Source of the DNA: an uncultured Saprospirales bacterium
GTDB lineage: Bacteria > Bacteroidota > Bacteroidia > Chitinophagales > JADIYW01
Direction of reading: 5' to 3'
Assembly (NCBI GenBank): GCA_938008535.1
Contig: CALLKF010000155.1
Span: 1-64,000 of the forward strand
DNA length: 64,000 bases
Both the position numbers and the translations under genes were made by a program. Below, piece by piece: positions 54,260-62,846 of this stretch. Numbering within the stretch: the first letter of the stretch is position 1; each line of letters begins with the position of its first letter. The notes beneath the pieces were generated by a model that saw only the letters and a program-made list of their open reading frames with translations, searched no databases and was not told the origin of the DNA.

Positions 54260-55231
54260 TTATTTGTTTATCGTCGATGCAATTTTAGCAATCGTTTCTT
54301 CAAAATCTATAAAATTAAAATTGAGTTGTTGTTTTATTTTTTCGTTTGAATAACTAAATTTTTCCAACGATACTTTTAGGTTTTCTTTCGTTAAACCACG
54401 TTTTTTTTTCGTAAACTTTGATAGCACCCAATCTATAGTTACAAACAATTTTCCAGTGGTTTTGTTGAGTGCTCTTTTAGGTGGTTCAACGTGCGTTGCT
54501 TTGGCAATTTTTTCAAAATAATCTTTGAAAGAAATATTGTTGTTAATCAAAATAAACCGTTCTGTTGAAACATCACTATTCATCAATAAAATAGATGCTT
54601 TTGCCACATCTTCCACATCAATAAAACCATTTGTACCTGTTGTATAAAACGGCATTTTTTTAGTAGCAATTCGTTTAAATAATTGTATTAAACTTTTGTG
54701 CTCATCATTGCCAACGCCAATAATAATTCCTGGATTTACAATCACAGCATCTAAACCTTCAGCAATACCGCGATAGATTTCGCGTTCAGCTAGCATTTTT
54801 GTTATACCGTAATGAGTTGTCCATTCGTTTTTTTCCCATTTTGTATTTTCATCAATCACTTCATTAGGTTTGCCACCAATTGCAGCAATAGAACTGATGT
54901 GCAAAATCTTTTTTACGTTTTTTGTTAACGCAACATTTACCACATTTGCTGTGCCTTCAATATTGGTTTTATACATCGCATTATAGTACGATTCATCATA
55001 TCCAATCACCGCAGCCGAATGATAAATTTTTTCGATACCTTCAAAAGCAATTTCTAAAGAAGGAACATCTAAAATATCTGCTTCAACTACATCGAGTTGG
55101 TGAATGATAGAATTGAGATGTGAGATTTGAGAAGATTTACGAACTATAATTCTTACAGATTCGCCATTTGCCACGAGTTGTTTCACCAATTCGCCACCTA
55201 AAAAACCAGAAGCACCTGTTACCAAAACCAT
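54260..55231 (-). CDS. NAD-dependent epimerase/dehydratase family protein (dihydroflavonol-reductase-like SDR)
   Basis: 323 residues. VLVTGASGFLGGELVKQL, IYHSAAVIGYDESYYNAMYKTNIEGTANVV, LHISSIAAIGG and TTHYGITKMLAEREIY give the Rossmann fold, the Ser and the Tyr-Lys pair. VNPGIIIGVG follows. The overall pattern fits the DFR/3-beta-HSD branch of extended SDRs. Substrate unknown. Its ATG lies 4 bases after a TAnnTTTG match. Confidence 0.82.
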   Translation of the reverse strand: MVLVTGASGFLGGELVKQLVANGESVRIIVRKSSQISHLNSIIHQLDVVEADILDVPSLEIAFEGIEKIYHSAAVIGYDESYYNAMYKTNIEGTANVVNVALTKNVKKILHISSIAAIGGKPNEVIDENTKWEKNEWTTHYGITKMLAEREIYRGIAEGLDAVIVNPGIIIGVGNDEHKSLIQLFKRIATKKMPFYTTGTNGFIDVEDVAKASILLMNSDVSTERFILINNNISFKDYFEKIAKATHVEPPKRALNKTTGKLFVTIDWVLSKFTKKKRGLTKENLKVSLEKFSYSNEKIKQQLNFNFIDFEETIAKIASTINK

Positions 55232-55235
55232 GTTG

Positions 55236-55243
55236 CAAAGGTA
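55236..55243 (-). promoter_or_regulatory. Possible -7 box (TACCTTTG) adjoining the start codon
   Basis: The minus strand reads TACCTTTG four bases before the ATG at 55231. If used, the mRNA would be leaderless. Confidence 0.3.
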
Positions 55244-55294
55244 AAAGTTATAAGTTGTAAGTTATACGGTTTTATGTTGTAAAGATGTTATAGA

Positions 55295-56374
55295 TTACGG
55301 CAAATAAACTGCGCCACCAACAACATCTTTTTTTGCGCCAGTTACAGAAGCTAAACAATTTGGAATTTCTAAAATGCGCAACAAGCCGATAAACGCCATC
55401 GCTAATGCTTCTTTGTTTTGAACAGTTAAAATATCAGGAATAACTACTTGTGCGTTAGAATGATGCTGAATTCTTTCAACTAAAAATGAATTGAATGCAC
55501 CACCACCAGTTATTAGCATTTCAGATTCCAGATTTATGATTTGAGATTTGATTGCTTTTTCAACTTGCATTGCAATATGTTCAACAGCAGTTGCCAGTTT
55601 ATCTTCAACAGAAATTTCATATTTTTCAAACAAAGGAATCCAATCTGTAAAAATATGTTCGCTGCCTAATGATTTTGGTGCAGCTTGTTTACAAAAATCA
55701 ATGTTATTTAATTCTTGTAAAAGCTGCTCATTTATTCTTCCGCTTCGTGCTAAATCACCATTCTTATCGTATTCCAATCCATTTTGTTTAGCAAAATAAT
55801 TCAACAACGTATTCGCTGCACAAATATCATACGCAATAACACCTTCACTTTTATGAATTGCAATGTTTGCAATACCACCAATGTTTAAAAACACCTTGTA
55901 ATCAGCAAATAAATATTTTTCAGCAACAGGAACTATTGGCGCGCCTTGACCGCAGTTGGCAACATCAGACGTACGCAGGTCGCAAACTACTTTAGTGTTT
56001 GTTTGTGCTGCAATTTGCGCACCACAGCCAATTTGTGTAGTAAAACCAAGATTCGGCTGATGAAAAATAGTTTGTCCATGCGAACAGATAAAATCTAATT
56101 CGTCTATATTATTCTTTTGAATGAAATCATGAGTCAGTTTACCAAAGTATTTTCCAACTTCTCTGTGAAGCTTTGCAAATTCAAACGCTGTTAAGTTGTA
56201 TGCATTGCGCAATCGTTCTCTGAATTCATTATTATACTCAATACAATCTGCATATATAATTTCATACTCAAAATTCAAATCATGTTTAGTAAACTGAACA
56301 TAACAAATATCCAAACCATCTAAGGAACTACCACTCATTAATCCAATTGCATGAAAAATATTCTTGTGTAACAT
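55295..56374 (-). CDS. anmK: Anhydro-N-acetylmuramic acid kinase
   Basis: 359 residues from the ATG at 56374. HAIGLMSGSSLDGLDICYVQF is the hallmark N-terminus. CSHGQTIFHQP, QIGCGAQIAA, VCDLRTSDVANCGQGAPIVPVAE (with the catalytic Asp), FLNIGGIANIAI and LITGGGAFNSFLVERI follow. The kinase phosphorylates and opens 1,6-anhydroMurNAc in peptidoglycan recycling. It diverges from the TauE-like gene. Confidence 0.95.
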   Translation of the reverse strand: MLHKNIFHAIGLMSGSSLDGLDICYVQFTKHDLNFEYEIIYADCIEYNNEFRERLRNAYNLTAFEFAKLHREVGKYFGKLTHDFIQKNNIDELDFICSHGQTIFHQPNLGFTTQIGCGAQIAAQTNTKVVCDLRTSDVANCGQGAPIVPVAEKYLFADYKVFLNIGGIANIAIHKSEGVIAYDICAANTLLNYFAKQNGLEYDKNGDLARSGRINEQLLQELNNIDFCKQAAPKSLGSEHIFTDWIPLFEKYEISVEDKLATAVEHIAMQVEKAIKSQIINLESEMLITGGGAFNSFLVERIQHHSNAQVVIPDILTVQNKEALAMAFIGLLRILEIPNCLASVTGAKKDVVGGAVYLP

Positions 56375-56435
56375 AAATTGCAAAAAAATCGAACTACAAA
56401 GTGTAAATTTACAACAATTCTATTTAAGAATATTA

Positions 56436-57239
56436 TTGGAAATCATCGGTTACATATTAGCGCTTTTTATCGGCATATCACTTGGATTAATTGGCAGTGG
56501 TGGCACTATCTTAGCTGTGCCTATTTTGGTGTATTTATTTAAAATAACCAATATGCAAGAAGCAACACATTATTCTATGTTCATCGTTGGAACAACAGCA
56601 TTTATTGGTGCTTTCAAAAAATATCAGGAAAAATTAGTTGATTTTAAAACGGCTTTTTATTTTTTAATTCCATCTTTAATTAGTTTGTTTTTTACACGAA
56701 AAATAATTTTACCAATTATACCAAACGAGCTTTTTGCAGTTGGCAGTCTTCACTTTACCAAAGATATTTTTTTAATAGTATTGTTTGCAGTCATAATGTT
56801 GTTTGCATCGTTTTCAATGTTTAAAAGTGCGCAACAAGAAGATGTAGATTGCTTTGCAAAAATTCCAATGGCAAATGAAAATCATTTAAAAACATCTGTA
56901 GCAGCAGTATTTGTTGGCTTTCTCACTGGTTTGTTAGGTGCTGGTGGTGGATTTTTAATTGTACCAGTTTTAATTTTATTAAAAAATCATTGCATGCGCC
57001 GCGCAACTGGCACTTCATTAATTATCATCACAGCAAATTCTTTATTCGGATTTTTAGGCGATTTGCACACACAAATAGATTGGCAATTGGTACTTATTTT
57101 TTCAGCCATTGCCATTGTTGGAATGCTAATTGGATTAAAACTTTCTGAAAAAATAGAAGGCGCTAAATTGAAAAAAACATTTGGTGTAATGGTTTTGCTA
57201 ATGGGAATTTACATCATCATTAAAGAATTGTTTTTATGA
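56436..57239 (+). CDS. TauE/SafE-family membrane transporter
   Basis: 267 residues from the TTG at 56436, which encodes the family-like start LEIIGYILALFIGISLGL; longer starts run into the divergent anmK. About eight spans are arranged as two repeats, each with a glycine-rich motif: GLIGSGGTILAVPILVYL and GLLGAGGGFLIVPVLILL. The family exports or imports sulfite, sulfonates or organic anions. The substrate cannot be told. Its last bases overlap the next gene (ATGA). Confidence 0.85.
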   Translation: MEIIGYILALFIGISLGLIGSGGTILAVPILVYLFKITNMQEATHYSMFIVGTTAFIGAFKKYQEKLVDFKTAFYFLIPSLISLFFTRKIILPIIPNELFAVGSLHFTKDIFLIVLFAVIMLFASFSMFKSAQQEDVDCFAKIPMANENHLKTSVAAVFVGFLTGLLGAGGGFLIVPVLILLKNHCMRRATGTSLIIITANSLFGFLGDLHTQIDWQLVLIFSAIAIVGMLIGLKLSEKIEGAKLKKTFGVMVLLMGIYIIIKELFL

Positions 57240-57856
57240 GCGAATTAAAATGCAGCACAGCTGAAACACCAAAACAATTAGACACTAAATTTTGGGATCA
57301 GCTTTGGAAAACAAAAGATACTGGTTGGGATTTGAAGCAGGTTTCACCGCCATTAAAAGTTTATTTTGATGCATTTACCTGCAAAAACAAATCTATTTTA
57401 ATTCCTGGTTGTGGTAATGCTTACGAAGCAGAATATTTACTAAAGAATGGATTCAATAATATCACTGTCATCGATATTTCGCCAACGCTTTGCAATCAAA
57501 TTATAAAGAAATATAAAAAATTTGCAGGTAAGCAACTGACTGTTATCTGCGGTGACTTTTTTAAACATACTGGACAGTACGACTTCATAATAGAACAAAC
57601 ATTTTTCTGCGCATTAGAAAAAACGCGTCGTCAAGAATATGTAGAAAAAATGAAAACGCTTTTAAAACCTACCGGAATTTTGGCTGGTTTATTATTCAAT
57701 AAAGAATTTGAAAAATCACCACCTTTTGGTGGCAGCTCTAAAGAATACAAGAAACTATTTTCTTCTCATTTTGAAATTTTACAAATGAAAACAGCCAAAA
57801 ACTCTATTGCTCCACGAGCTGGTTCAGAGTTATTTTTTGAGATGAAACCGCTATAA
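57236..57856 (+). CDS. TPMT-like SAM-dependent methyltransferase
   Basis: 206 residues. FWDQLWKTKDTGWDLKQVSPPLKVYF is the typical thiopurine/thiol S-methyltransferase-family start. ILIPGCGNAYEAEYLLKNGF holds the SAM-binding glycines, and YDFIIEQTFFCALEKTRRQEYV is the family's substrate-side segment. Bacterial members methylate thiols, halides or metalloid anions. Overlap with the TauE-like gene by 4 bases suggests a shared job, possibly handling a small sulfur compound (inference). Confidence 0.85.
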   Translation: MSELKCSTAETPKQLDTKFWDQLWKTKDTGWDLKQVSPPLKVYFDAFTCKNKSILIPGCGNAYEAEYLLKNGFNNITVIDISPTLCNQIIKKYKKFAGKQLTVICGDFFKHTGQYDFIIEQTFFCALEKTRRQEYVEKMKTLLKPTGILAGLLFNKEFEKSPPFGGSSKEYKKLFSSHFEILQMKTAKNSIAPRAGSELFFEMKPL

Positions 57857-57922
57857 ATGTTATTTAACCTAACCATGTCATAAAAGACAACCATTGTCTG
57901 TACAAGAATCTGCTTTTCGTTG

Positions 57923-57930
57923 TATTTTTG
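57923..57930 (+). promoter_or_regulatory. -7 box (TATTTTTG) adjoining a start codon
   Basis: A TAnnTTTG match that ends 5 bases before the ATG of the ABC exporter gene at 57936. If used, the mRNA would be leaderless or nearly so. Confidence 0.3.
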
Positions 57931-57935
57931 TTGTC

Positions 57936-59696
57936 ATGAAAATTTTACTTTATTACCTTTCCAGATATAAATGGTTTGTTGCACTTACATTCGTTTTAGC
58001 TATTGTCAATCAGTGTTTTTCATTACTAGATCCGTATATTTTAGGAAAAATTATTGATGGTTACGCAACAAAACCTAAAGACCATACTGCACATTCTTAT
58101 TTAACAGGCACACTATTTTTGGTTGGTTGCGCTATTGGTGTTGCTATGGTGAGCCGTATTGCCAAGGCTTTTCAAGATTATTTTATGAATGTAGTGATTC
58201 AACGTTTTGGTGCTGCTATTTATACAGATGGTTTAAAACATTCGCTGCAATTGCCTTTCCAGGAATTTGAAGACCAACGCAGTGGCGAAACCTTAAACAT
58301 CTTGCAAAAAGTGCGCTTAGATTCTGAAAAATTTATGCAGAATTTTATCAATGTATTTTTCTTCGCTATTGTTGGAATTGTTTTCGTGATGATTTATGCT
58401 ATCACCACCTATCCAATTAAAATTGCTTTTTCTATCATCGGTTTTTATTTTATTGCTTCGTTTATTTTAGGATTTGTCATTAATATCTTATCTAAAAAAA
58501 TAAAACTGGTGCAGGCAAAAATTACCGGACAAACCAATGTGCTTGCCGGTGCCACTACTGAAAGTTTGCGCAATATTGAATTAATTAAAAGTTTAGGTTT
58601 AACCGATCAGGAAATTGTGCGACTAAACGATGCCACTCAAAAAATATTGGTTTTAGAACTCACCAAAGTAAAACAAATCAGAAGTATTGCGTTTGCACAA
58701 GGCACGCTGGTGAATTTCCTTAGACAATCGATTTTGTTTTCATTGTTGTATTTAATTTTTCAGGATTATATACAAGTTGGACAATTGATGACCTTGCAGT
58801 TTTATTCGTTTTTTGTGTTTAATCCATTGCAGGAAATGGGAAATGTGATTATGAGTTATCGTGAAGCACAAGCGTCTTTAACTAATTTTGAAAAGCTGAT
58901 GCACACGCCAATTGAGCAGAAGCCAACCGTTGCTATTCATTTAGATACCATACAAAATTTGTCGTTTCAACAGGTAGATTTTCAGCACCGCACTGCCAAA
59001 ACAAAAGCGGTAGAAAATATTTCGTTTGATATCAAAAAAGGCGATACCATTGCGTTTGTTGGTCCGTCTGGCTCTGGCAAAACCACGTTGGTGAAATTGC
59101 TGGTTGGTTTATACAAACCATTAGATGGAAAAATTTTGTACAACCACATCGATTCTGAAAATATTGATATTGATGAACTGCGCCGACAAATTGGTTTTGT
59201 GACGCAGGACACGCAGTTGTTTGCCGGCACGATTCGCGAGAATTTATTGTTCGTAAATCCGGAAGCGACGGATGAGCAAATTATAGACGTAATGAACAAA
59301 GCAGCTTGCCAGAATTTATTATCTCGCAGCGAGAACGGTATTTATTCTGTGATTGGCGAAGGTGGTATGAAAATTTCCGGCGGTGAGAAACAACGCTTAT
59401 CGATTGCACGCGCGTTATTGAGAAACCCAACTTTAATAGTTTTTGACGAAGCGACTTCTGCTTTAGATTCCATTACGGAAAACGAAATTACGGAAACCAT
59501 TAAACAAGTAATTTCTAAAAAAGAACATATTACGGTGATGATCGCGCATCGCTTATCTACTATTATGCATGCCGACAAAATTTTTGTGTTGGAAAAAGGA
59601 AAAATTATCGAAACCGGCAGCCACCAGCAGTTATTAGAAGAAAAAGGTTTGTATTACGCGATGTGGCGACAACAAATTGGTGAACGAAAAGAGTAA
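57936..59696 (+). CDS. ABC exporter, fused membrane and ATPase domains
   Basis: 586 residues from the ATG at 57936. The first ~310 residues form a type I exporter domain with six spans (YKWFVALTFVLAIVNQCFSLLDPY ... YRSAIAF-like coupling region). The ATPase has Walker A VGPSGSGKTTLVKLLVG, the Q-loop VTQDTQLFAGT, signature ISGGEKQRLSIARALLR, Walker B LIVFDEATSALDS and the H-switch IAHRLSTI. It works as a homodimer or heterodimer exporting lipids, peptides or drugs. No accessory protease domain is seen. Three repeat copies follow its stop. Confidence 0.92.
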   Translation: MKILLYYLSRYKWFVALTFVLAIVNQCFSLLDPYILGKIIDGYATKPKDHTAHSYLTGTLFLVGCAIGVAMVSRIAKAFQDYFMNVVIQRFGAAIYTDGLKHSLQLPFQEFEDQRSGETLNILQKVRLDSEKFMQNFINVFFFAIVGIVFVMIYAITTYPIKIAFSIIGFYFIASFILGFVINILSKKIKLVQAKITGQTNVLAGATTESLRNIELIKSLGLTDQEIVRLNDATQKILVLELTKVKQIRSIAFAQGTLVNFLRQSILFSLLYLIFQDYIQVGQLMTLQFYSFFVFNPLQEMGNVIMSYREAQASLTNFEKLMHTPIEQKPTVAIHLDTIQNLSFQQVDFQHRTAKTKAVENISFDIKKGDTIAFVGPSGSGKTTLVKLLVGLYKPLDGKILYNHIDSENIDIDELRRQIGFVTQDTQLFAGTIRENLLFVNPEATDEQIIDVMNKAACQNLLSRSENGIYSVIGEGGMKISGGEKQRLSIARALLRNPTLIVFDEATSALDSITENEITETIKQVISKKEHITVMIAHRLSTIMHADKIFVLEKGKIIETGSHQQLLEEKGLYYAMWRQQIGERKE

Positions 59697-59715
59697 TTAT
59701 TTAGACACACCGTGT

Positions 59716-59931
59716 GATCCTGAGCTTGTCGAAGGACTGCCTACCGAAAGGGCTTCGATAAACTCAGCCTGACAGGGCAGTGCGATTCATATAAATAGTA
59801 ACAAACAAACCTATGTCATCCTGAGCTTGTCGAAGGACTACCGACCGAATACTTCGATGCTTCGATAAACTCAGCATGACAGCGACGCAGTTTAGCACTA
59901 CCTATGTCATCCTGAGCTTGTCGAAGGACTA
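59716..59931. repeat. Three copies of the CCTGAGCTTGTCGAAGGACT repeat
   Basis: The repeat occurs at 59716-59775 and 59814-59882 as full hairpin copies, in which GAGCTTGTCGAAG pairs imperfectly with CTTCGATAAACTC. A half copy is at 59904-59931. The half copy ends exactly in the stop codon of the minus-strand gene (CTA, 59929-59931). This is a dispersed family I know from many Bacteroidota intergenic regions. Confidence 0.85.
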
Positions 59932-60627
59932 TTCTTCCACCTCACTCGCGCCATCCTCGTGCTTGCCGCTTGGTGTGTTGTAAATAATATAATCATTATA
60001 GCGCGCTTCGCTTTTCGTGCGCCACACACTTTTCGCCGAGCGGCAATATTTTTTCAGCAGTTCAAACAGCGCGTTGCCCATCAGCACGCGGTCTTCCTGC
60101 GCAATGCTGCGGTCGCCGATCTTGTCGTTGTGTTCAATCAGCAGCAGCTTAAATTCTTCGCAAAGCGTGGTCAGTGCGTTCAGTTCGGCAATAGTAAGTC
60201 CTTGCGCGGACAAGTCCGTAAGGTACAACGTAGCGCGGCTCACCACGCGCAGTGCGCCTATATGCAGGTTCGCATCGTCGCGGTCTCTTAATTTGGCAGT
60301 GCCGAAACTTTTGTAGCGTGCCGAGCCGAAGCCAAACTTATTCTGCACGCGTAACATCACAGATGCCACTGCCTCGCGAATGATTTCTGCCTTGGCGTTC
60401 TTGCGCTCGGTCACATCCATTTGCTCGCCTTCCAGTTCAATATCCGTTGGAAATGCTTCAAAATCATCCGTTTGTGTCTCTAATGCATCCAGCTCCACCG
60501 ATGTGATACCAAACACGGCGAGCTCCGCTAGGTCGCGGCGCATAAAAGCAATTTTAGCTTTTGACGTGGTGATCAGCGTGGCATCGTCAATAAAATAGAC
60601 TCTTTTAACTTCTTTTTTCGGTCTCAT
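59929..60627 (-). CDS. High-GC protein of unknown function
   Basis: 232 residues from the ATG at 60627 (MRPKKEVKRVYFIDDATLI); a longer start is less likely. No signal peptide, largely helical and rich in Ala, Leu, Arg and Glu, with an acidic C-terminus. I recall similar ~230-residue proteins in other Bacteroidota but no function. Its base composition is unlike the rest of the window: 60061-60120 has 37 of 60 G/C, while 60781-60840 has 8 of 60. It ends inside a repeat copy. Both facts suggest arrival by transfer. Confidence 0.7.
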   Translation of the reverse strand: MRPKKEVKRVYFIDDATLITTSKAKIAFMRRDLAELAVFGITSVELDALETQTDDFEAFPTDIELEGEQMDVTERKNAKAEIIREAVASVMLRVQNKFGFGSARYKSFGTAKLRDRDDANLHIGALRVVSRATLYLTDLSAQGLTIAELNALTTLCEEFKLLLIEHNDKIGDRSIAQEDRVLMGNALFELLKKYCRSAKSVWRTKSEARYNDYIIYNTPSGKHEDGASEVEE

Positions 60628-60726
60628 AATTCGTATGTCTTTAATACATAGATATAATAATAGCAATTAAGAATCATATTTTCAAATAATGGAAACACTT
60701 TTTTTCAATCAGGTTGTTTTTTTTAT

Positions 60727-60957
60727 AACCAAGAAGAAGATAAACAGATTGAAGTAGAAAATAAATTGAATAAATAATAAAACAATTTAAATAAAGAAAA
60801 TTCTAACTTTAATAAAGAAGATAATAACATAAATAAAGAAAAGTTTAGTTTTAATAAGTAAGATAATAATTCAGATAAAGATTATAATAAACAAAATAAA
60901 GAAGATAATAAATTGAATAAATTAATAAATAACTTTAATAAAGTAGAGAGTAACTTT
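60727..60957 (+). repeat. Eleven-unit 21-bp tandem repeat, decayed heptad-coding array
   Basis: Units of exactly 21 bases, with consensus AATAAAGAAGATAATAAC followed by TTT or similar. In one frame each unit reads N-K-E-D-N-N-(L/I/F). That frame is broken by TAA-TAA in unit 3 and TAA in unit 7. Units start at 60727, 60748, 60769 and so on. It fills the gap between the high-GC gene and the lipoprotein gene; the rest of 60628-61174 shows nothing recognisable. Confidence 0.7.
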
Positions 60958-61174
60958 CAAAAATTATCTTCTTTTTTCTGTCATTTAGTCATTTCTCCAT
61001 CAACTTTTCTAAAGTTTAAAAGGTTGGAAAAGTTATCAGAACAAAACCCAACACTTTCTAATTAAAATTCATCAAAATCTCAAAAGAATTGAATAGCTTT
61101 AATATATAGAATAATGATTATTTTATAAAAATAAACCGCTGCTAATTGAAACGGATGGGTTGTTCGGTTGAAAG

Positions 61175-61876
61175 ATGAAATATATGACAAGAATTAAACA
61201 CATTTTAATTTGCCTTTTGCCACTGCTATTGATTAATTGTAATAACAATAGGATTAAAAAAATCTATTCTTTTCATTCTTTTCATCTTAAATATCACAAT
61301 AAAATTTATTCTTTAAACCAACAGGATTATTATCTTGATTCTATCGAAAGGCAAAGTTGGTATATTGATTATTCGAATTATTGTAATGATGTAAAAAATA
61401 ACCCTATTAAAAATAGAGATAGTATTTTCTTTAACTACATATCCTATGAGGACGTGATAAAATATAATGCATCAAGAACCAATCAAGATGTAAAAATACT
61501 TGAAGATTATATTGCTGCAAATGGCTTAAGTAATGAAAAAGATTTTGTAGACATTATAAAAGAAACGCAATTTAATTTTATTTCTAGAATAGACGAGTGC
61601 TACGATATTGTTTACATTGATAATTTATCCAAATTGAATCAGTATAATTTATTTATAGACACGACTTACTATAGAAATAAAAGACAAAATCAACATCTAA
61701 ATTATATCCGAAATAATTTTAATGAAAATCATAGTTTTTTTATTATTTCAGATAAGGATATAAAATCATATTTATACATTTTTGATTTTGAAAAAATAAA
61801 AACAAATAACAATTTTAAAATAAAAAAGTCTTTTGTAAATATTGAAGTATATAATTTTGATTACATAAGATTATAA
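61175..61876 (+). CDS. Lipoprotein of unknown function
   Basis: 233 residues. A signal peptide with a lipobox (LLLINC) predicts a lipid-anchored envelope protein. The start could be the ATG at 61175 or at 61184. The mature part is very rich in Asn, Tyr, Ile and Lys, in line with the AT-rich DNA here. No family recognised. A bidirectional terminator follows. Confidence 0.6.
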   Translation: MKYMTRIKHILICLLPLLLINCNNNRIKKIYSFHSFHLKYHNKIYSLNQQDYYLDSIERQSWYIDYSNYCNDVKNNPIKNRDSIFFNYISYEDVIKYNASRTNQDVKILEDYIAANGLSNEKDFVDIIKETQFNFISRIDECYDIVYIDNLSKLNQYNLFIDTTYYRNKRQNQHLNYIRNNFNENHSFFIISDKDIKSYLYIFDFEKIKTNNNFKIKKSFVNIEVYNFDYIRL

Positions 61877-61891
61877 TTACTTACGCCATTG

Positions 61892-61906
61892 TTCGTGAGA
61901 CACGAA
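61892..61906. repeat. Partial copy of the GTGAGACACGAA palindrome family
   Basis: TTCGTGAGACACGAA here is identical to 13263-13277. Only one arm of the 13 kb palindrome is present, although this arm is itself partly self-complementary (TTCGTG/CACGAA). Confidence 0.5.
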
Positions 61907-61922
61907 TCATAGCGTGCACATA

Positions 61923-61954
61923 AAAAAAAGCGTTCATTTCTGAACGCTTTTTTA
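61923..61954. terminator. Bidirectional terminator
   Basis: AGCGTTCA and TGAACGCT pair around a TTTC loop, flanked by an A-run and a T-run. It serves the lipoprotein gene (+) and the outer-membrane protein gene (-). Confidence 0.9.
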
Positions 61955-61973
61955 TTTATACTGTAATTATTTT

Positions 61974-62726
61974 TTATAAACCATTGATGGAAATACCAAA
62001 TACTACTGGATTGAATTGTGGTCCTTTGTTTTTTACAAAGATGTTGCCTAATGAATAGTAGCCAAATAAACTCACTGGTCCGTAGCCACCGCGCAGTGTT
62101 ACACCGTATCGGAATTTACTGAGGTTGCCTACTTTAAAATCGCGCATTTTGATATTTTCGCCGTCGTTGGCTTCCCAATCTTCGCCTTTATATTTCCATT
62201 TGCTGCCAATTAAGAAACCAATTTTAAAACCAACCGCTAATTTCCAGCTCATGCCAGTTTTTGAACTTTGTTTGGATATATAACGCACTTCAATAGGAAT
62301 ATCTAAATACGTTAAACCTAAACTTGATGTTTTAGACGCAATAGAATCACCGAACGGAACAAAGCGCGTGATGGAATCTTTATGCCAATCTAAACGGTAT
62401 TTTTTAAAATAGTAGTTTTCGTTTGCAAAGCCAATACCTGGTGCAATAGAAAAGTTTTTCTTTTTGCCTAATCCAAAACCATACATAAAATAGATGTTGA
62501 TACCACGATTGAAACCTTGCAGTTTAAAATCTTTCGGTACAAATGCATTGTCTTTTTTAATAATCGCATTCATCATACACAAATCAATCACCAAACGGTC
62601 TTTTGATTTTCCGATACGGTCTTTTACTTTTTTAGAAATATTGGGTTTGGTGAAAGTGGTATCTTGCGCCTGAATAGCTGCAACAGAAATAAATAGTATA
62701 ACTATACTTAAAAGAAATTTACGCAT
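61974..62726 (-). CDS. Outer-membrane beta-barrel protein, PorT-like
   Basis: 250 residues with a signal peptide (MRKFLLSIVILFISVAAIQA). The mature protein alternates beta-strands with turns such as SIAPGIGFANENYYFKKY, LGLTYLDIPIEVRYIS and FRYGVTLRGGYGPVSLFGYYSLG, the features of the Bacteroidota PorT/outer-membrane-beta-barrel family. The strongly conserved YLDIPIEVRY phrase is typical. Whether it is the T9SS component PorT or a paralogue cannot be decided from this. Confidence 0.8.
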   Translation of the reverse strand: MRKFLLSIVILFISVAAIQAQDTTFTKPNISKKVKDRIGKSKDRLVIDLCMMNAIIKKDNAFVPKDFKLQGFNRGINIYFMYGFGLGKKKNFSIAPGIGFANENYYFKKYRLDWHKDSITRFVPFGDSIASKTSSLGLTYLDIPIEVRYISKQSSKTGMSWKLAVGFKIGFLIGSKWKYKGEDWEANDGENIKMRDFKVGNLSKFRYGVTLRGGYGPVSLFGYYSLGNIFVKNKGPQFNPVVFGISINGL

Positions 62727-62756
62727 ATCGTTTGATTATCATCTAAAAATGAAATG

Positions 62757-62764
62757 CAAAAATA
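62757..62764 (-). promoter_or_regulatory. -7 box (TATTTTTG)
   Basis: The minus strand reads TATTTTTG, 30 bases before the ATG of the outer-membrane protein gene at 62726. Confidence 0.45.
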
Positions 62765-62846
62765 CGATTTTTATTGTTTATAAATGTGAATTAACCTTTA
62801 TTAATACTATAATGTGATTGATTTAGAAGGTTGTTTCGATATTTTA

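Noticed and set aside
57936..59696. Peptide or bacteriocin exporter
   Set aside because: No N-terminal peptidase domain, precursor peptide or modification enzyme is nearby; it is a general exporter.
59716..59931. CRISPR or tRNA-like element in the CCTGAGCTTGTCGAAGG copies
   Set aside because: Spacing is irregular, the copies are hairpins of a known dispersed type, and no cloverleaf can be drawn.
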